The position numbers were made by a program, and so were the translations under genes. The notes under the pieces were generated by a model, which made no database searches, was not told where the DNA came from, and saw only the letters and a program-made list of their open reading frames with translations. This document shows positions 17,182 to 26,575 of a stretch of 64,000 nt of DNA, piece by piece (the first letter of the stretch is position 1; each line of letters starts with the position of its first letter). The stretch is from Nitrospirota bacterium (lineage in GTDB: Bacteria > Nitrospirota > Nitrospiria > Nitrospirales > Nitrospiraceae): positions 104,206 to 168,205 of the forward strand of contig JACRLR010000010.1 of the NCBI GenBank assembly GCA_016219645.1, written 5' to 3'.

Positions 17182-17354
17182 AAATGGAACGGTTATCAGG
17201 CCCCATTTCGTGGTGCGCGGGAGGAGAAAACAGGGAGATTCTGAATTTTCAGATGAAAGCTACTGAGCTCGTTTCTTAATACCCTGCACGCTCGCACGAG
17301 AGCGGACAGACTCTCCCTCACCGCGCCCACCCTAGCCTGCTCTTCCCTGTTCCC

Positions 17355-17861
17355 TCAAGTCTTGAATCCGATGCGGCGGGATTTTGGTGTCGGCTCCGCC
17401 ATCAATTCACGAATGGCTTCGAAGACGACACGAAACTGGCCGTCATACTTCTTCTCCAGATCTGTGAGGCGTCGGGCAAGAACTTTGTTCGAACTAATCA
17501 TCTCACGCAGACGAACAAAGGTGCGCATGATGGCGATGTTCACTTCGATGGCGCGCTTGCTATGCAACACGCTGGACAACATTGCGACACCCTGCTCGGT
17601 AAAGGCATAGGGCGCATGCCTTCTGCCACCCCACTTCGAACTTGATATCGCAATTTGCGATTTCAAGTTTTCAAACTCCGCTTTTGTTAACTGGAACATG
17701 AAATCACCGGGAAAACGATCCTCGTTTCTTTTGACGGCTTCGTTCAATCTTCCCACTGTGACGCCGTAGAGCTGAGCCAAATCGCTATCCAGCATCACGT
17801 TATGGCCACGGATCAGAAGGATTGTCTGTTCAATTCGTTCGCGAGGTACCAGAGCGCTCAT
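17355..17861 (-). CDS. ORF6N-domain protein
   Basis: The N-terminal ORF6N domain is clear: '[50 protein letters not shown]' and '[35 protein letters not shown]'. A short coiled coil follows. ORF6N is a KilA-N-type DNA-binding domain from phages and mobile elements, and chromosomal copies are common accessory genes of unknown role. The ATG at 17861 has GAGG about 5 nt upstream. It converges on the ATPase gene. Confidence 0.88.
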   Translation of the reverse strand: MSALVPRERIEQTILLIRGHNVMLDSDLAQLYGVTVGRLNEAVKRNEDRFPGDFMFQLTKAEFENLKSQIAISSSKWGGRRHAPYAFTEQGVAMLSSVLHSKRAIEVNIAIMRTFVRLREMISSNKVLARRLTDLEKKYDGQFRVVFEAIRELMAEPTPKSRRIGFKT

Positions 17862-18170
17862 ATTTCCTCTCCGCTACGCTCAATCCACCGCGAGGATGAA
17901 AGTAGACACTCTGTCCTTTCTATAACATCAACATACAGAAAACAAAATGGAAGCATTATGCGTGAGAGGTGCCTGTCAAATGCTGCAATAATGAGCAGAT
18001 GACTGAGGTCTCATATGAGAGCGGCAGGGACTATGACGTATAACTGGAGGGGTTGATCTGGTCTTCTTTGCTGTCCGAACGGGCTACCCATATGAACAGA
18101 GTGAGGGGCAGAACTGAATGGATAGTGCCAGATAGTTTCCCATCGCCTCAGAAGAGGGCTCCCTAGATGG
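17862..18170. other. Intergenic region, no feature seen
   Basis: No open reading frame with a credible start or family similarity is present. Base composition is less GC-rich than the surrounding genes. I see no clear palindrome until about 18172. Confidence 0.5.
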
Positions 18171-18171
18171 T

Positions 18172-18345
18172 CTCTCACTGCGCGTGTCCAACGAATGCTG
18201 GTTCATCTGGTCTATCTCGTCAATCTGGTTGGTCGAACCTGAAATTCATCCGAAAAACCAGACAGACCAGAAGACCAGCCCACCAGATAGACAAACCCAG
18301 GCGCGTTCCGCGAGCAAGAAGGGCACCTGGCCGCTCCTCCCCATC
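18172..18345 (+). repeat. Palindromic core with a CTGGTT hairpin nested in its loop
   Basis: Left half-core CACTGCGCGTGTCCAACGAA (~18178) is followed by the arm GGTTCATCTGGTCTATCTCG, a short apex, and the complementary arm CACCAGATAGACAAACCC (to ~18298). The right half-core GCGCGTTCCGCGAGCAAGAAGG (from ~18301) then follows. A second hairpin family thus occupies the loop of the first. Confidence 0.75.
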
Positions 18346-18370
18346 CTTCGAAACTCGCTCGCTATCTTCA

Positions 18371-18467
18371 GGGGTGGGGCTGATTGATCTTCCACTGCGC
18401 GCGTCCAACGAGGGGAGTCCACGACCGCGCGTTGCGCGAGCACAGAAGATCGATCAGCCCCCACCCC
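18371..18467 (+). repeat. Palindromic element with 21-bp lower stem next to the cupin stop codon
   Basis: Arms GGGGTGGGGCTGATTGATCTT (18371-18391) and the near-perfect complement (18446-18467) enclose a shortened core containing CACTGCGCGCGTCCAACGAG and CGCGCGTTGCGCGAGCACAG. It ends about 11 bp from the stop codon of the minus-strand cupin gene. Confidence 0.8.
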
Positions 18468-18477
18468 ACTCCCATCT

Positions 18478-18798
18478 TTAAGATGGATTCGGCGCGACGA
18501 ACACGAGGACTTTCAGGCGCTGGTCTGTGTGGTTCTTCACACCATGTTCTTCTCCGGCTGGCGCCATGGTCCCTTGCCCTGGACCAAGAACCTGTTTCTC
18601 TGAACCGACCTGAAACGTACCCCGCCCCTCAAGCACGAGATAGACCTTATCCTGCTCGCCGTGGGTATGGCCTTTCTGTTCCTGCCCCGGCTCGAAGCAA
18701 TAGACGTCACAAAAGAATCGTGGCGTCTGAAAGATGTTGTTCTTCTTCATCTTCTCAGAGCTAAACCGCTGATAATCAGATAGATGTACGACGTTCAT
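18478..18798 (-). CDS. Single-domain cupin protein
   Basis: A ~106-residue cupin_2 protein. Motif 1 is 'HTHGEQDKVYLVLEGRGTFQVG' with the metal-binding H-x-H...E spacing. Motif 2, 'PGQGTMAPAGEEHGVKNH', retains the final His. The start is probably the ATG at 18798 (GGAG 6 nt upstream); the ATG at 18810 overlapping the stop of the preceding gene is an alternative. Substrate unknown. It directly follows the HdrB-type gene and is likely co-transcribed with it. Confidence 0.85.
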   Translation of the reverse strand: MNVVHLSDYQRFSSEKMKKNNIFQTPRFFCDVYCFEPGQEQKGHTHGEQDKVYLVLEGRGTFQVGSEKQVLGPGQGTMAPAGEEHGVKNHTDQRLKVLVFVAPNPS

Positions 18799-18809
18799 CC
18801 TCAACTCCA

Positions 18810-19709
18810 TTAGAGTGGTTGCGAAGGCGTTTGACGATGCTTATGGGCCGCCAGAATGGAATCGACTGAGATGACATGATGCGACAACCCCAAATCCTTG
18901 GCCGGAAGCCCCATCGCCAGACCAAGTAACTGCGGCAGATGCAGGATTGGTAAGTCGAGTTCCCGGCTGACCGCGCGGCCTGCCCGTTCCTGATAAATAT
19001 CCAGACTCATGTGACAGAGAGGACAGGGCGTGACCATAAAATCGGCCCCCTGCTCCTTCGCTTCCTTCATATGTGCCCCTGCCATCGCGACAGCGATGGC
19101 TTCCTTTTCAAGGATGATGGGGAACCCGCAGCATTTGGTTCGCCCGGCATAGGCCACCGGTTCGCCGCCGACGGCCTTGATGACTCGATCGAGAGATTGA
19201 GGGTTTTCAGGATCGTCAAAGCCTAGCTCCCACGAAGGGCGCAGGATATAGCAACCATAAAAGGGGGCGATCCGAAAGTCGCTCATCGGCTCAGAAGCCA
19301 GGGCGCCCAGGCGAGCCAGCCCGATGTCACGAACGACTATCCACAAGAGATGTTTCACTTGGACGTGACCGTGATAGGTCAGCCCTTCCGGCGCAAGAAG
19401 GGCATTCATACGGTCTCGGGTCTCTGCTTCAGTCTTCAATCGACGATTGGCTGCGCTCATCACCCCCTGGCAGGTGCCACAGATCGTCATAATATCCAGC
19501 CCGAGCGCCTCTGCTTGCGCGAACGTTCTGGTGTTGAGCGCCAGAGCCGTATCTGGGTTGGCTTCGGTCACGACACCGGCGCCGCAGCAGGCTGCGGAGG
19601 CAAGCTCGACGACTTCGATTCCCAGTCGGCCAATAATCGCCCTCGTCGATTGATAGAGCTCAGGCGTCGCCCCTTGCGCCGCACAGCCGGGATAGAGAGC
19701 AAATTTCAT
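18810..19709 (-). CDS. HdrB-type CCG-domain subunit of a non-classical succinate dehydrogenase/fumarate reductase
   Basis: Two CCG domains are present. The first carries YPGC...AACCGAG...CGTCQGVM and the second FYGCYIL...KCCGFP...CPLCH. These Cys sets bind the noncubane Fe-S clusters described for HdrB. Proteins of this kind replace the usual membrane anchor in SdhE-type succinate:quinone or thiol:fumarate enzymes. An SdhB-like Fe-S subunit gene lies 1 kb upstream on the same strand, supporting that assignment. The start is set at MKFALYPGC; the longer reading frame adds an unlikely leader. No flavoprotein SdhA is in the window. Confidence 0.8.
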   Translation of the reverse strand: MKFALYPGCAAQGATPELYQSTRAIIGRLGIEVVELASAACCGAGVVTEANPDTALALNTRTFAQAEALGLDIMTICGTCQGVMSAANRRLKTEAETRDRMNALLAPEGLTYHGHVQVKHLLWIVVRDIGLARLGALASEPMSDFRIAPFYGCYILRPSWELGFDDPENPQSLDRVIKAVGGEPVAYAGRTKCCGFPIILEKEAIAVAMAGAHMKEAKEQGADFMVTPCPLCHMSLDIYQERAGRAVSRELDLPILHLPQLLGLAMGLPAKDLGLSHHVISVDSILAAHKHRQTPSQPL

Positions 19710-19794
19710 GGGTCTACCGTGGGGGGAAACGGGACAGTGTCCTGGTGAGAGAGTCTCGAAGATCCTCCAATGCAACCACTGTTTTCGTCTTTAC

Positions 19795-20139
19795 CTATTT
19801 AGCTGCTTGATTGTCCCGTTCATAGGGCTCCATCTCGATCTGTTCCACTGTGCGCTGCAGACGAGTCCACTCGCCCGGATTCATCGTCACGAACTCCAGG
19901 CCGAATTCCCGTCCTCGTTTCCACCGGACGATGGCTTGCTGAATCTGAATGGGGGATTCCTGACCTGTCGTCACGATTCGAACCTCCAGGGAGACCCCTG
20001 GCTGAACGTCAACGGCGCTTTCAATGCGGCAACCGCCGATGGAGAGATCAACGATATCGCCTTCCCCACCAACCATGCCGACGGAAGAAAACGAACTCCG
20101 AAAGTGGACATGAAACCGGAGGTTTTTCCGAAGGTCCAT
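19795..20139 (-). CDS. PilZ-domain protein
   Basis: A single PilZ domain: an Arg-rich start (LRKNLRF), then 'VDLSIGGCRIE', matching the (D/N)-x-S-x-x-G c-di-GMP-binding motif. The first motif lacks the classical RxxxR spacing, so affinity is uncertain. At ~114 residues it is a free-standing c-di-GMP effector. The ATG at 20139 has GAGG 7 nt upstream. It sits between the HdrB-type gene and the decayed archease-RtcB gene. Confidence 0.8.
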   Translation of the reverse strand: MDLRKNLRFHVHFRSSFSSVGMVGGEGDIVDLSIGGCRIESAVDVQPGVSLEVRIVTTGQESPIQIQQAIVRWKRGREFGLEFVTMNPGEWTRLQRTVEQIEMEPYERDNQAAK

Positions 20140-20168
20140 CACCGCACCTCGAAGGAGGGAGGATCTAT

Positions 20169-20708
20169 TTATCCCTTTATATTCCCTATTGGGCGTAATT
20201 CCAATACTTTTTTTGTGATCCCGGCGCGCTCTACCGATTCGACGACGTCAGAGATGTTCTTGTAGGCCAGTCCCGCCTCCTCGGCGAGACCCGACATCGA
20301 AACGGCCTTGACCAGGATGCCACGCTGTGGCATCTGTTGCTGCAACTCCCTTCCACGGATGGTTCGCTTGGCTTGCGCCCGGGACATCGTTCTCCCGGAG
20401 CCGTGCATCGTCGAGCCACCACAGATGACCGGCTGCCCTGTCTGTCGAAACACTTCCGGCAGCTCCGGACTCCCGGGCCCAAATGCCCTGGTCGCCCCTT
20501 TCCGGTGCACCACCACAAGGCCTTCTGCATACCGTTCCACCTTGGCGATTGGCAAAAGCCGTATTCGCGGCACAGTGGCAGGATTTGCCATACTCTCAAC
20601 GAGAGCCTGGGTTGCACCGCGAAAGACATCCTCAAGCGACTCTCCTATCGCTTCGAAGGCGAGATCGGCCAGGGCGACATCCTCGAGAAATCGAACGGTC
20701 CAGGCCAT
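20169..20708 (-). pseudogene. Archease-RtcB chimera, internally deleted remnant
   Basis: Residues 1-45 match the archease N-terminus (VRFLEDVALADLAFEAIGES). From about residue 60 the sequence switches to the C-terminal part of RtcB RNA ligase (GLVVVHRKGATRAFGPGSPE). It jumps from VICGGS straight to MHGSGR, skipping about 20 residues of normal RtcB, and runs to the canonical end LRPIGNIKG. The guanylylated His of HGAGR is kept, but the Cys and His metal ligands of the N-terminal two-thirds of RtcB are absent. The frame is open throughout. I interpret it as in-frame deletions fusing two formerly adjacent genes; residual function is unlikely. Confidence 0.75.
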
Positions 20709-20713
20709 GGGAG

Positions 20714-21691
20714 TCAGACTCGCGGTATACCGCATCGCGCTCGGCGGATCAGGGACTGAACATGACTCAACCCGGGAACTGCGTGACCGAAGGGATAAGG
20801 GATTTTGCCTTTGAACAACATCTTGATGCCCAACGGCAGTAGGTGCAAGAGGGCACGGGGTGAGAACCCGACCACTTTCAGTGGCATGATTGCTTCATTC
20901 AAACGCCCTTGCTGTTCGATCAGATCGGTAAAGCCAAGGACATGACGCGCGCCGCCCGTCATCGACAAGCCTCGTTGGAGCGAGGCCCGCCGCAGCCGGA
21001 TAATCGCCTCCATCGGTTTGACGTCTTTCGGGCAGACCTCCACGCAGAAGTTGCAGCGCGTGCAATCCCAGATTCCATGCTCGCCTTGAAGCGCCGACAG
21101 CCTGGCGCGGGTTGCCGATGGAGCCTCACGCGGGTCGGAGAGAAATCGATCTGCCTTCGCCAAGGCTGCGGGGCCTGCAAACCCCTTTGACACTTCATGC
21201 ACGGTACAGGCGGCCACGCATGCGCCACACATGATACAGGCATCCACATTGTGAAACTGCGGGTTGCCCAGATCGGCCCGTCCCTGCCTCCGGGCCGCCA
21301 TGCCTTCACGCGATGGTCGAGCTGCCGATACCAGCCAAGGATGGACACCGTGAATCTTTTCCCAGAACGAGGCCATATTCACGACCAGGTCCTTGATCAC
21401 CGGCAAGTTGCGGAGCGGCTCGACTCTAATGTGCCCATGCCGCTCCACTTCATTGCGGAGGGAAGTCCGGCAAGCCAATTTCTCGCTCCCGTTGATTGTC
21501 ATCGCACAAGACCCGCAAATCGCGGAGCGGCAGGAGTAGCGGAGGGCCAAGCCCCCGTCGCATTCGTTCTTGATCCGAATGAGGGCATCCAGGACGGTCA
21601 TCCCGCGCCCGACATCGAGCCGGAACTCCTCAGGGTGGCCGGTCGAATCGACTTCGGGATTGAACCGTTGGATGGTGAAGGTCAGGCGCAT
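20714..21691 (-). CDS. sdhB: Succinate dehydrogenase/fumarate reductase iron-sulfur subunit
   Basis: The N-terminal plant-type 2Fe-2S domain carries CRSAICGSCAM...C. The C-terminal ferredoxin-like part has CIMCGACVAAC and CTRCNFCVEVCP, so all three electron-transfer clusters are expected. A C-terminal extension of about 75 residues goes beyond the usual SdhB end. It works with a flavoprotein and with the HdrB-type subunit encoded downstream, passing electrons between succinate/fumarate and the quinone or thiol pool. The decayed archease-RtcB and PilZ genes interrupt what may once have been a tighter operon. Confidence 0.88.
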   Translation of the reverse strand: MRLTFTIQRFNPEVDSTGHPEEFRLDVGRGMTVLDALIRIKNECDGGLALRYSCRSAICGSCAMTINGSEKLACRTSLRNEVERHGHIRVEPLRNLPVIKDLVVNMASFWEKIHGVHPWLVSAARPSREGMAARRQGRADLGNPQFHNVDACIMCGACVAACTVHEVSKGFAGPAALAKADRFLSDPREAPSATRARLSALQGEHGIWDCTRCNFCVEVCPKDVKPMEAIIRLRRASLQRGLSMTGGARHVLGFTDLIEQQGRLNEAIMPLKVVGFSPRALLHLLPLGIKMLFKGKIPYPFGHAVPGLSHVQSLIRRARCGIPRV

Positions 21692-21696
21692 AGAGG

Positions 21697-21771
21697 ACGT
21701 GAGGCGTAAAACGTGAAACGTCAGGCGTAAAACGTGTGAAAGCTTTTTACGCCTTACGCCTTACGTCTTGA
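21697..21771 (-). terminator. Degenerate-motif hairpin directly after the M24 peptidase stop
   Basis: Repeats of GGCGTAAAACGTG (21702-21742) face TTTTTACGCCTTACGCCTTACG (to 21768). A perfect 10-bp stem AGGCGTAAAA/TTTTACGCCT is included. It begins 1-2 bp after the stop codon of the minus-strand gene and ends just before sdhB. Confidence 0.6.
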
Positions 21772-22917
21772 TCAGCCCAGCTCGAACGTCTTCGGAGAGT
21801 TCGTCAGATTGCGACATCCGTCTTTGGTGACGAGCACCATGTCTTCGATACGGACTGCGCCGAGTCCGGGATAATACAGGCCCGGCTCGACGGTCACAAC
21901 GTGGCCTTCTTGGAGCAGCGATCCGGTGCGGCTAATGCGCGGCATTTCATGGATGTCGAGTCCGACCCCGTGGCCGGTCCCGTGAAAGTAGCCCTGCATG
22001 CGCCCATTGACAAGCCCTGTCTTATATCCCGCCTTTTCAAACCGGCTGCAGATGCCCTGATGAATTCTTTTTCCATCTGCCCCATCTTTGATTTTTGTGA
22101 TGGCCTCTTCCTGTGCATCCAGGACGGTCTTATACAGCCGCTTCAATTCCGGACTCGGGGTCCCGCGGACGACGGTCCTGGACATGTCGGCAAAATACCG
22201 GTTGGTAGCGGACCGGGGAAACACGTCGAAGATAATGCTGCGATGAGCCGGTAACGGCCCACTACCTTCGTTATGTGGATCACAGGCCTGCTCCCCTCCC
22301 GCGACGATGGTATGTTGCGCGACACAGTCGCACTCCATTAAGTTGACATTGATTAGCTTCTTGACTCGCTCCGACGTCAGCGGTATGCCCTCGAACCATA
22401 GTTGTCCCTCGTTGATCGAGGCCCGACGAAGCATGTCATGGGCGGCTGTGACGGCCTGTTCGGTCGCACGCTGAGCTGCCTCGATGCAGCGGACTTCTTC
22501 GGCGGTCTTGACTACACGTTGTTCGTAGAAGGGCTCCTTCTTCGGGTGCAACTGATATCCCAGGGACTGGAACTTGATGGCATGGCCGAAAGGAAAATTG
22601 GCAGGGACTCGGATCTGTGTGATGCCGGCTTCCCGCAACAAAATGTGGACGACCTCGACCGTGCCTGGCTCGGCAATGCCCTGCGTCTTTGCCCTCCCTT
22701 CGACCTCCGAATACGAGAGTACCCGATCGACGGACGATTGGCTCTTTGCCCGGTCCATCTCGAGGTCGCTCATCACCAGAATCCGCTCCCCTTTAATCTC
22801 CAAATAGATAAAGGGGTCAGGCGCAATAAACCGCGTCGCATAATATAGATTCGCGTCGGTCTCGCTGGCTGCGATGAAGACCGTGGCATATTGAGATCGA
22901 GCGGTAGATGACGCCAT
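21772..22917 (-). CDS. M24-family Xaa-Pro aminopeptidase-like protein
   Basis: The C-terminal 'pita-bread' domain carries all five metal ligands: D in IIFDVFP, D in FADMSRT, H in YFHGTGHGVGLDIHE, E in TVEPGLY and E in VRIEDM. The N-terminal ~130 residues are the creatinase-like domain. At 381 residues it is slightly longer than typical PepQ-type enzymes. Removal of N-terminal residues before proline, or dipeptide cleavage, is expected; the exact specificity is not resolvable. Cytoplasmic. Confidence 0.88.
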   Translation of the reverse strand: MASSTARSQYATVFIAASETDANLYYATRFIAPDPFIYLEIKGERILVMSDLEMDRAKSQSSVDRVLSYSEVEGRAKTQGIAEPGTVEVVHILLREAGITQIRVPANFPFGHAIKFQSLGYQLHPKKEPFYEQRVVKTAEEVRCIEAAQRATEQAVTAAHDMLRRASINEGQLWFEGIPLTSERVKKLINVNLMECDCVAQHTIVAGGEQACDPHNEGSGPLPAHRSIIFDVFPRSATNRYFADMSRTVVRGTPSPELKRLYKTVLDAQEEAITKIKDGADGKRIHQGICSRFEKAGYKTGLVNGRMQGYFHGTGHGVGLDIHEMPRISRTGSLLQEGHVVTVEPGLYYPGLGAVRIEDMVLVTKDGCRNLTNSPKTFELG

Positions 22918-22957
22918 AGGGAACCCGTTGGGAATCTAGCATGGGGTGGGGGGTCGG

Positions 22958-25900
22958 TCAAGGCGTGGAGGGAACCGGTTCGGGCGCGGGAGTCAATTCC
23001 TTCCTCTCATCCTTGACTTCGTCTGGTGTCATCAGGTCGATCGGTAACATCAGCGTGTTCTTCAAGATGTCGAATGCAAGTTGTGCCAGGCCCGTCACAC
23101 CGGTGGCAAATGACTTCATCGGCAGATACGTCACGTCCGGATCCTCTATCGAGCCCTTCACAGCAAACAGCGCCGTGGCAATGCCTTTGCGATCACCGGC
23201 AAAGAGCCGTCCAAAGAGCGGAATCGTCTTCAGGAATTGAGAATAGGATCCAAACGGGCTCACGGCCCAGACCATGTCGACTTGATCCGTCGGCAAATCG
23301 TAACTGCCGGCAGCCGTAATCTTGACGATCGGGCTATCGATGATCAGGTTTTCAGTCTCGAAGAGCCCGTTTTGCACAAGAATCGTCGCGGTAATCTTGT
23401 CATAGGGCAGTCCCTCTTTTTCCAGATCCACCTTCCCCTGTAACACAGCCGGCAAATTCAGAATGCTGATGATTTTCCAGATCGCCCGTTCTTGCGATTT
23501 CAATATACGCCCGTCTTCAATGAGGAGATCAACCTTGCCGTTCAACGTAGGATATAGCCCGTGGGGATTCCTCCCATGGCCCCGGATCGTCCCTGTTATC
23601 CGGGCTTCCCCTGTCGCGATTCCCGCTTTCGGGCCGAACAATTTCAGCACATCTTCGACCGGCAAACCTGTCGCCCGAAGCGAGATTTCAGCGTCGGCCG
23701 GTTGCTTGCGCGGCAGCTGCACCACGACACGACCGGCCACTTCTCCATTGGGGGATCGGCCGGATACACGATCCAGATCGAGCACACCGTCTTGAATCAT
23801 GACGCGGGCGGACAGGCTCCCGAATTTAATATGCTTGTAATGACCCCGCGCCATCGACACAGTTGCCTGGACCTTGCTCGTGGCTGCAAGGGTTTCCAGA
23901 AACTCGCGAATGGGCGACCGTTCGCCTTTTGGGATTAGGAGGTCGAGATCCATTTGATTGGACTCTATCTTTGTTGTAATCACGGGTTTCACTGCCCAGT
24001 TGCGAATTGTGCCTTCCAGGGTGACATCGCTGTCGCGGAGGCGAAACGACAATCGTTTGATCTCAGCTACGTTCTTCACTAAGTGGGCCCTCAGATAGAG
24101 ATCCTGGATGGGTCCCTCGACCCCACTGACGTTCATCAGGCCATTGGTTAATGCAAGCCACCCGGTAGTCCGCCAGGTTTTCCAATCAAAACCCTTTCCC
24201 TTCATGTCGAGCGACAATTCGATATTCCCAGCTTCAAACCCTCCCTTTGCAATCCATTCCGGCACGCGGGACAACGACAGCGTGCCGGTCGAAAGCGCCG
24301 CATCGATGGAGAATCGTTCGCCCAGCTGTATTTTGCCTTTGACTGGCAGTCGGATTGGTGGCACGATCAGCTCAAGTCGATCGAACAAGACCCCGGGGCC
24401 CTGGGGAGGAAATATCCCATCGAATTCCAACGTCGCCTGCGCACCGATCGGTTTTTCGACCAGACCGGGAAGCGTCACTTTTGATTCGGTCAGGACGACC
24501 TCGCCCCGCATATGCGGGGACAGTGTCGGCCCGGTCAACACGACAGCGCCGTTGACCAAACCCTCGACGACCCCTGTTGAAACGCCTTGCGAGGGCAGCA
24601 TCTTAACCATATGGTCCGCATCGCCATTGACCCGAACGAGGAAGTCCTGAAAGGCGCTGTTCTTGCCCCCCGTGATGCCACCACTGATCTGCAAGGCTAG
24701 ATCGCCCAGCTGTCCCGTCACCTGATCAAACTGAGTCCCGCCATCCGACAGCACGAACCGGCCCTGCAGCGCTGTCAACCGCTTGGGCAACAACGGATTG
24801 GTTAGACTAAGCTGCTGCACTGTGATCTCTCCGCCAGCAAAAGTGACGCCCCCAGGCTGATTAAGCGGGCCGACCATACGAAACGTGAGAGTGGCATTGC
24901 CTTCGACCTCACGCGAGTCGGCCAACAGACGCGACAGCTGTTCCGACGTGATAGTCTTCGAAAGAAACTGGAATAGGTCTGCTGCGGTCATTGTCCCAGT
25001 AATATCCATCTCAAGCCAGGGACCCGCCTCTAAAAATGAAACGAGTGCCTTACTCTCTTTCATCTGGATGGTGCCATAGAGTCCGCTCAGATTCGACACC
25101 TTGAGGCGTCCTGCTTCGACCGACACCAGCGCGGCCAGACCCGTAGCAGGGACACGACTCTCTCCGATCAAGGCTTGCCCTTCCTTCACACGGAACTCCC
25201 CCGTCATCGACAATTGCGGCCCTGCCACCACAGACCCCATGACAGTCGCCGAGATCATCTCCACCATCCCGTCAATCTCACGATCCTTGATCACGGCCGC
25301 GAGCTGCGGATGCACCCATTCAGCCGGTAGTACTGTGAACAATCGGCTTAATAAAACCGGGGATGCCGAGAGAGTAACGGCAAAAGTCGGCTGAGGCGTC
25401 AATAGCCCGGCGAGGCTCGCTTGACCCGCAAGCTCCATCTCCTCAAGATTCGTGGATAATTCGGACAGGACCACATCGTAGCCCGCGACACCGGGAACAG
25501 CTCGAACGTGACTACGCATATGCACAGCACCCTGCAATGGCTGAGGAGTCGGGTGGGATCCGAAGAATTCCGCCAATTCTCGAAGATTCAGATTTGCTAC
25601 GTCTAGCAGGCCCTCGAATTGTAGGGTGGTCTCAGAGGCGGAAGAGTCGTTGCTTGACAACGTCTGCCGCTGGGCAGCACTGATCGTTCCAGCCAGAGAG
25701 ATAGTAGACAAACCCTTGTCGCCCGCCTGACCGGCAGAGATTTTCAGGTCGGCCTGTCCCCGTTCGGCTCTGATCAGCAGTGATACATCCACCGACTCCA
25801 GTGTCATCGACCTTGTTCTGTCCGGACGTGCATCGTCGATGATTATCAATTTCCCATTTACCAATGTCGCTTCGCGAATGCGAAAAATACGGCTGATGGC

Positions 25901-26314
25901 TTCCACCGCATCCTGATCGGCCGAACCTCCATGAGCGACTTGATCGAGAAGATTCCAATGCCCCCCACGGTCTCGCCGAAGCGTCAAAGTCGGTTCTTCG
26001 ATAAACAGCCGCTTCCCCACCACCTGTTTGCGCAGTAGCGGGAGCAACCGCAAGACCACATCGAGCTTTTGGACCGATAACAGGACGTCATCGGAATTTC
26101 GATCGTGAATCGCGACTTGCGTCAGTTCCAATCGGATGCGGGGGAACAGGACAAGCTTGATTCGATGGACATCAATCTTACGCCCGATACTCTGTTCCAG
26201 CTGCTGGAGGAAAAAATTCTTCAGATACTCGTCGCCAGGCAAGAACACCAGCAACGCGCCGCCGCCGACCAGTAAGATGGCAATCAAGGCGACGACAACA
26301 CGCGTTCGAACCAC
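22958..26314 (-). CDS. Large AsmA-family envelope protein (1,118 aa)
   Basis: One N-terminal transmembrane helix (VVVALIAILLVGGGALLVFL) is followed by the AsmA-type opening 'FFLQQLEQSIGRKIDVHRIKLVLFPRIRLELTQVAIHD'. A very long beta-rich region comes next. The end has the AsmA C-terminal signature (GSYDLPTDQVDMVWAVSPFGSY...PLFGRLF) and a Pro-rich tail. Members such as AsmA, TamB and YhdP are thought to bridge the periplasm and move phospholipid to the outer membrane. The start is a GTG at 26314 with GGAG upstream. It stands alone, about 40 bp downstream of the M24 gene start region. Confidence 0.87.
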   Translation of the reverse strand: MVRTRVVVALIAILLVGGGALLVFLPGDEYLKNFFLQQLEQSIGRKIDVHRIKLVLFPRIRLELTQVAIHDRNSDDVLLSVQKLDVVLRLLPLLRKQVVGKRLFIEEPTLTLRRDRGGHWNLLDQVAHGGSADQDAVEAISRIFRIREATLVNGKLIIIDDARPDRTRSMTLESVDVSLLIRAERGQADLKISAGQAGDKGLSTISLAGTISAAQRQTLSSNDSSASETTLQFEGLLDVANLNLRELAEFFGSHPTPQPLQGAVHMRSHVRAVPGVAGYDVVLSELSTNLEEMELAGQASLAGLLTPQPTFAVTLSASPVLLSRLFTVLPAEWVHPQLAAVIKDREIDGMVEMISATVMGSVVAGPQLSMTGEFRVKEGQALIGESRVPATGLAALVSVEAGRLKVSNLSGLYGTIQMKESKALVSFLEAGPWLEMDITGTMTAADLFQFLSKTITSEQLSRLLADSREVEGNATLTFRMVGPLNQPGGVTFAGGEITVQQLSLTNPLLPKRLTALQGRFVLSDGGTQFDQVTGQLGDLALQISGGITGGKNSAFQDFLVRVNGDADHMVKMLPSQGVSTGVVEGLVNGAVVLTGPTLSPHMRGEVVLTESKVTLPGLVEKPIGAQATLEFDGIFPPQGPGVLFDRLELIVPPIRLPVKGKIQLGERFSIDAALSTGTLSLSRVPEWIAKGGFEAGNIELSLDMKGKGFDWKTWRTTGWLALTNGLMNVSGVEGPIQDLYLRAHLVKNVAEIKRLSFRLRDSDVTLEGTIRNWAVKPVITTKIESNQMDLDLLIPKGERSPIREFLETLAATSKVQATVSMARGHYKHIKFGSLSARVMIQDGVLDLDRVSGRSPNGEVAGRVVVQLPRKQPADAEISLRATGLPVEDVLKLFGPKAGIATGEARITGTIRGHGRNPHGLYPTLNGKVDLLIEDGRILKSQERAIWKIISILNLPAVLQGKVDLEKEGLPYDKITATILVQNGLFETENLIIDSPIVKITAAGSYDLPTDQVDMVWAVSPFGSYSQFLKTIPLFGRLFAGDRKGIATALFAVKGSIEDPDVTYLPMKSFATGVTGLAQLAFDILKNTLMLPIDLMTPDEVKDERKELTPAPEPVPSTP

Positions 26315-26575
26315 TCCTACTCCCTGGATCGATCATGCTGGGTGGGTAAAGTGCATCCTAGTCTGTACTTGATCGGTCATCTTACCGAATCAACGGCGTG
26401 AAAGCTACTAAGTCTGTGTCTTGACAGGGAATTCTGCCCATCTCCTATCCCCTGTTTATCAGCATGAGAGTTCAGCAGCACCCTCATTCACGCCCTGCGG
26501 CCTTGCATGCGATGAAAGACTGACCCCTTATGGTAGAGGTTACGGCTTCGACAAGAGGCGAGGGAGATAATGGTG

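Noticed and set aside
7225..18345. CTGGTT/CCAGA repeats as a CRISPR array
   Set aside because: The units are degenerate, have no regular spacer length, face each other as hairpin arms and have no cas genes nearby.
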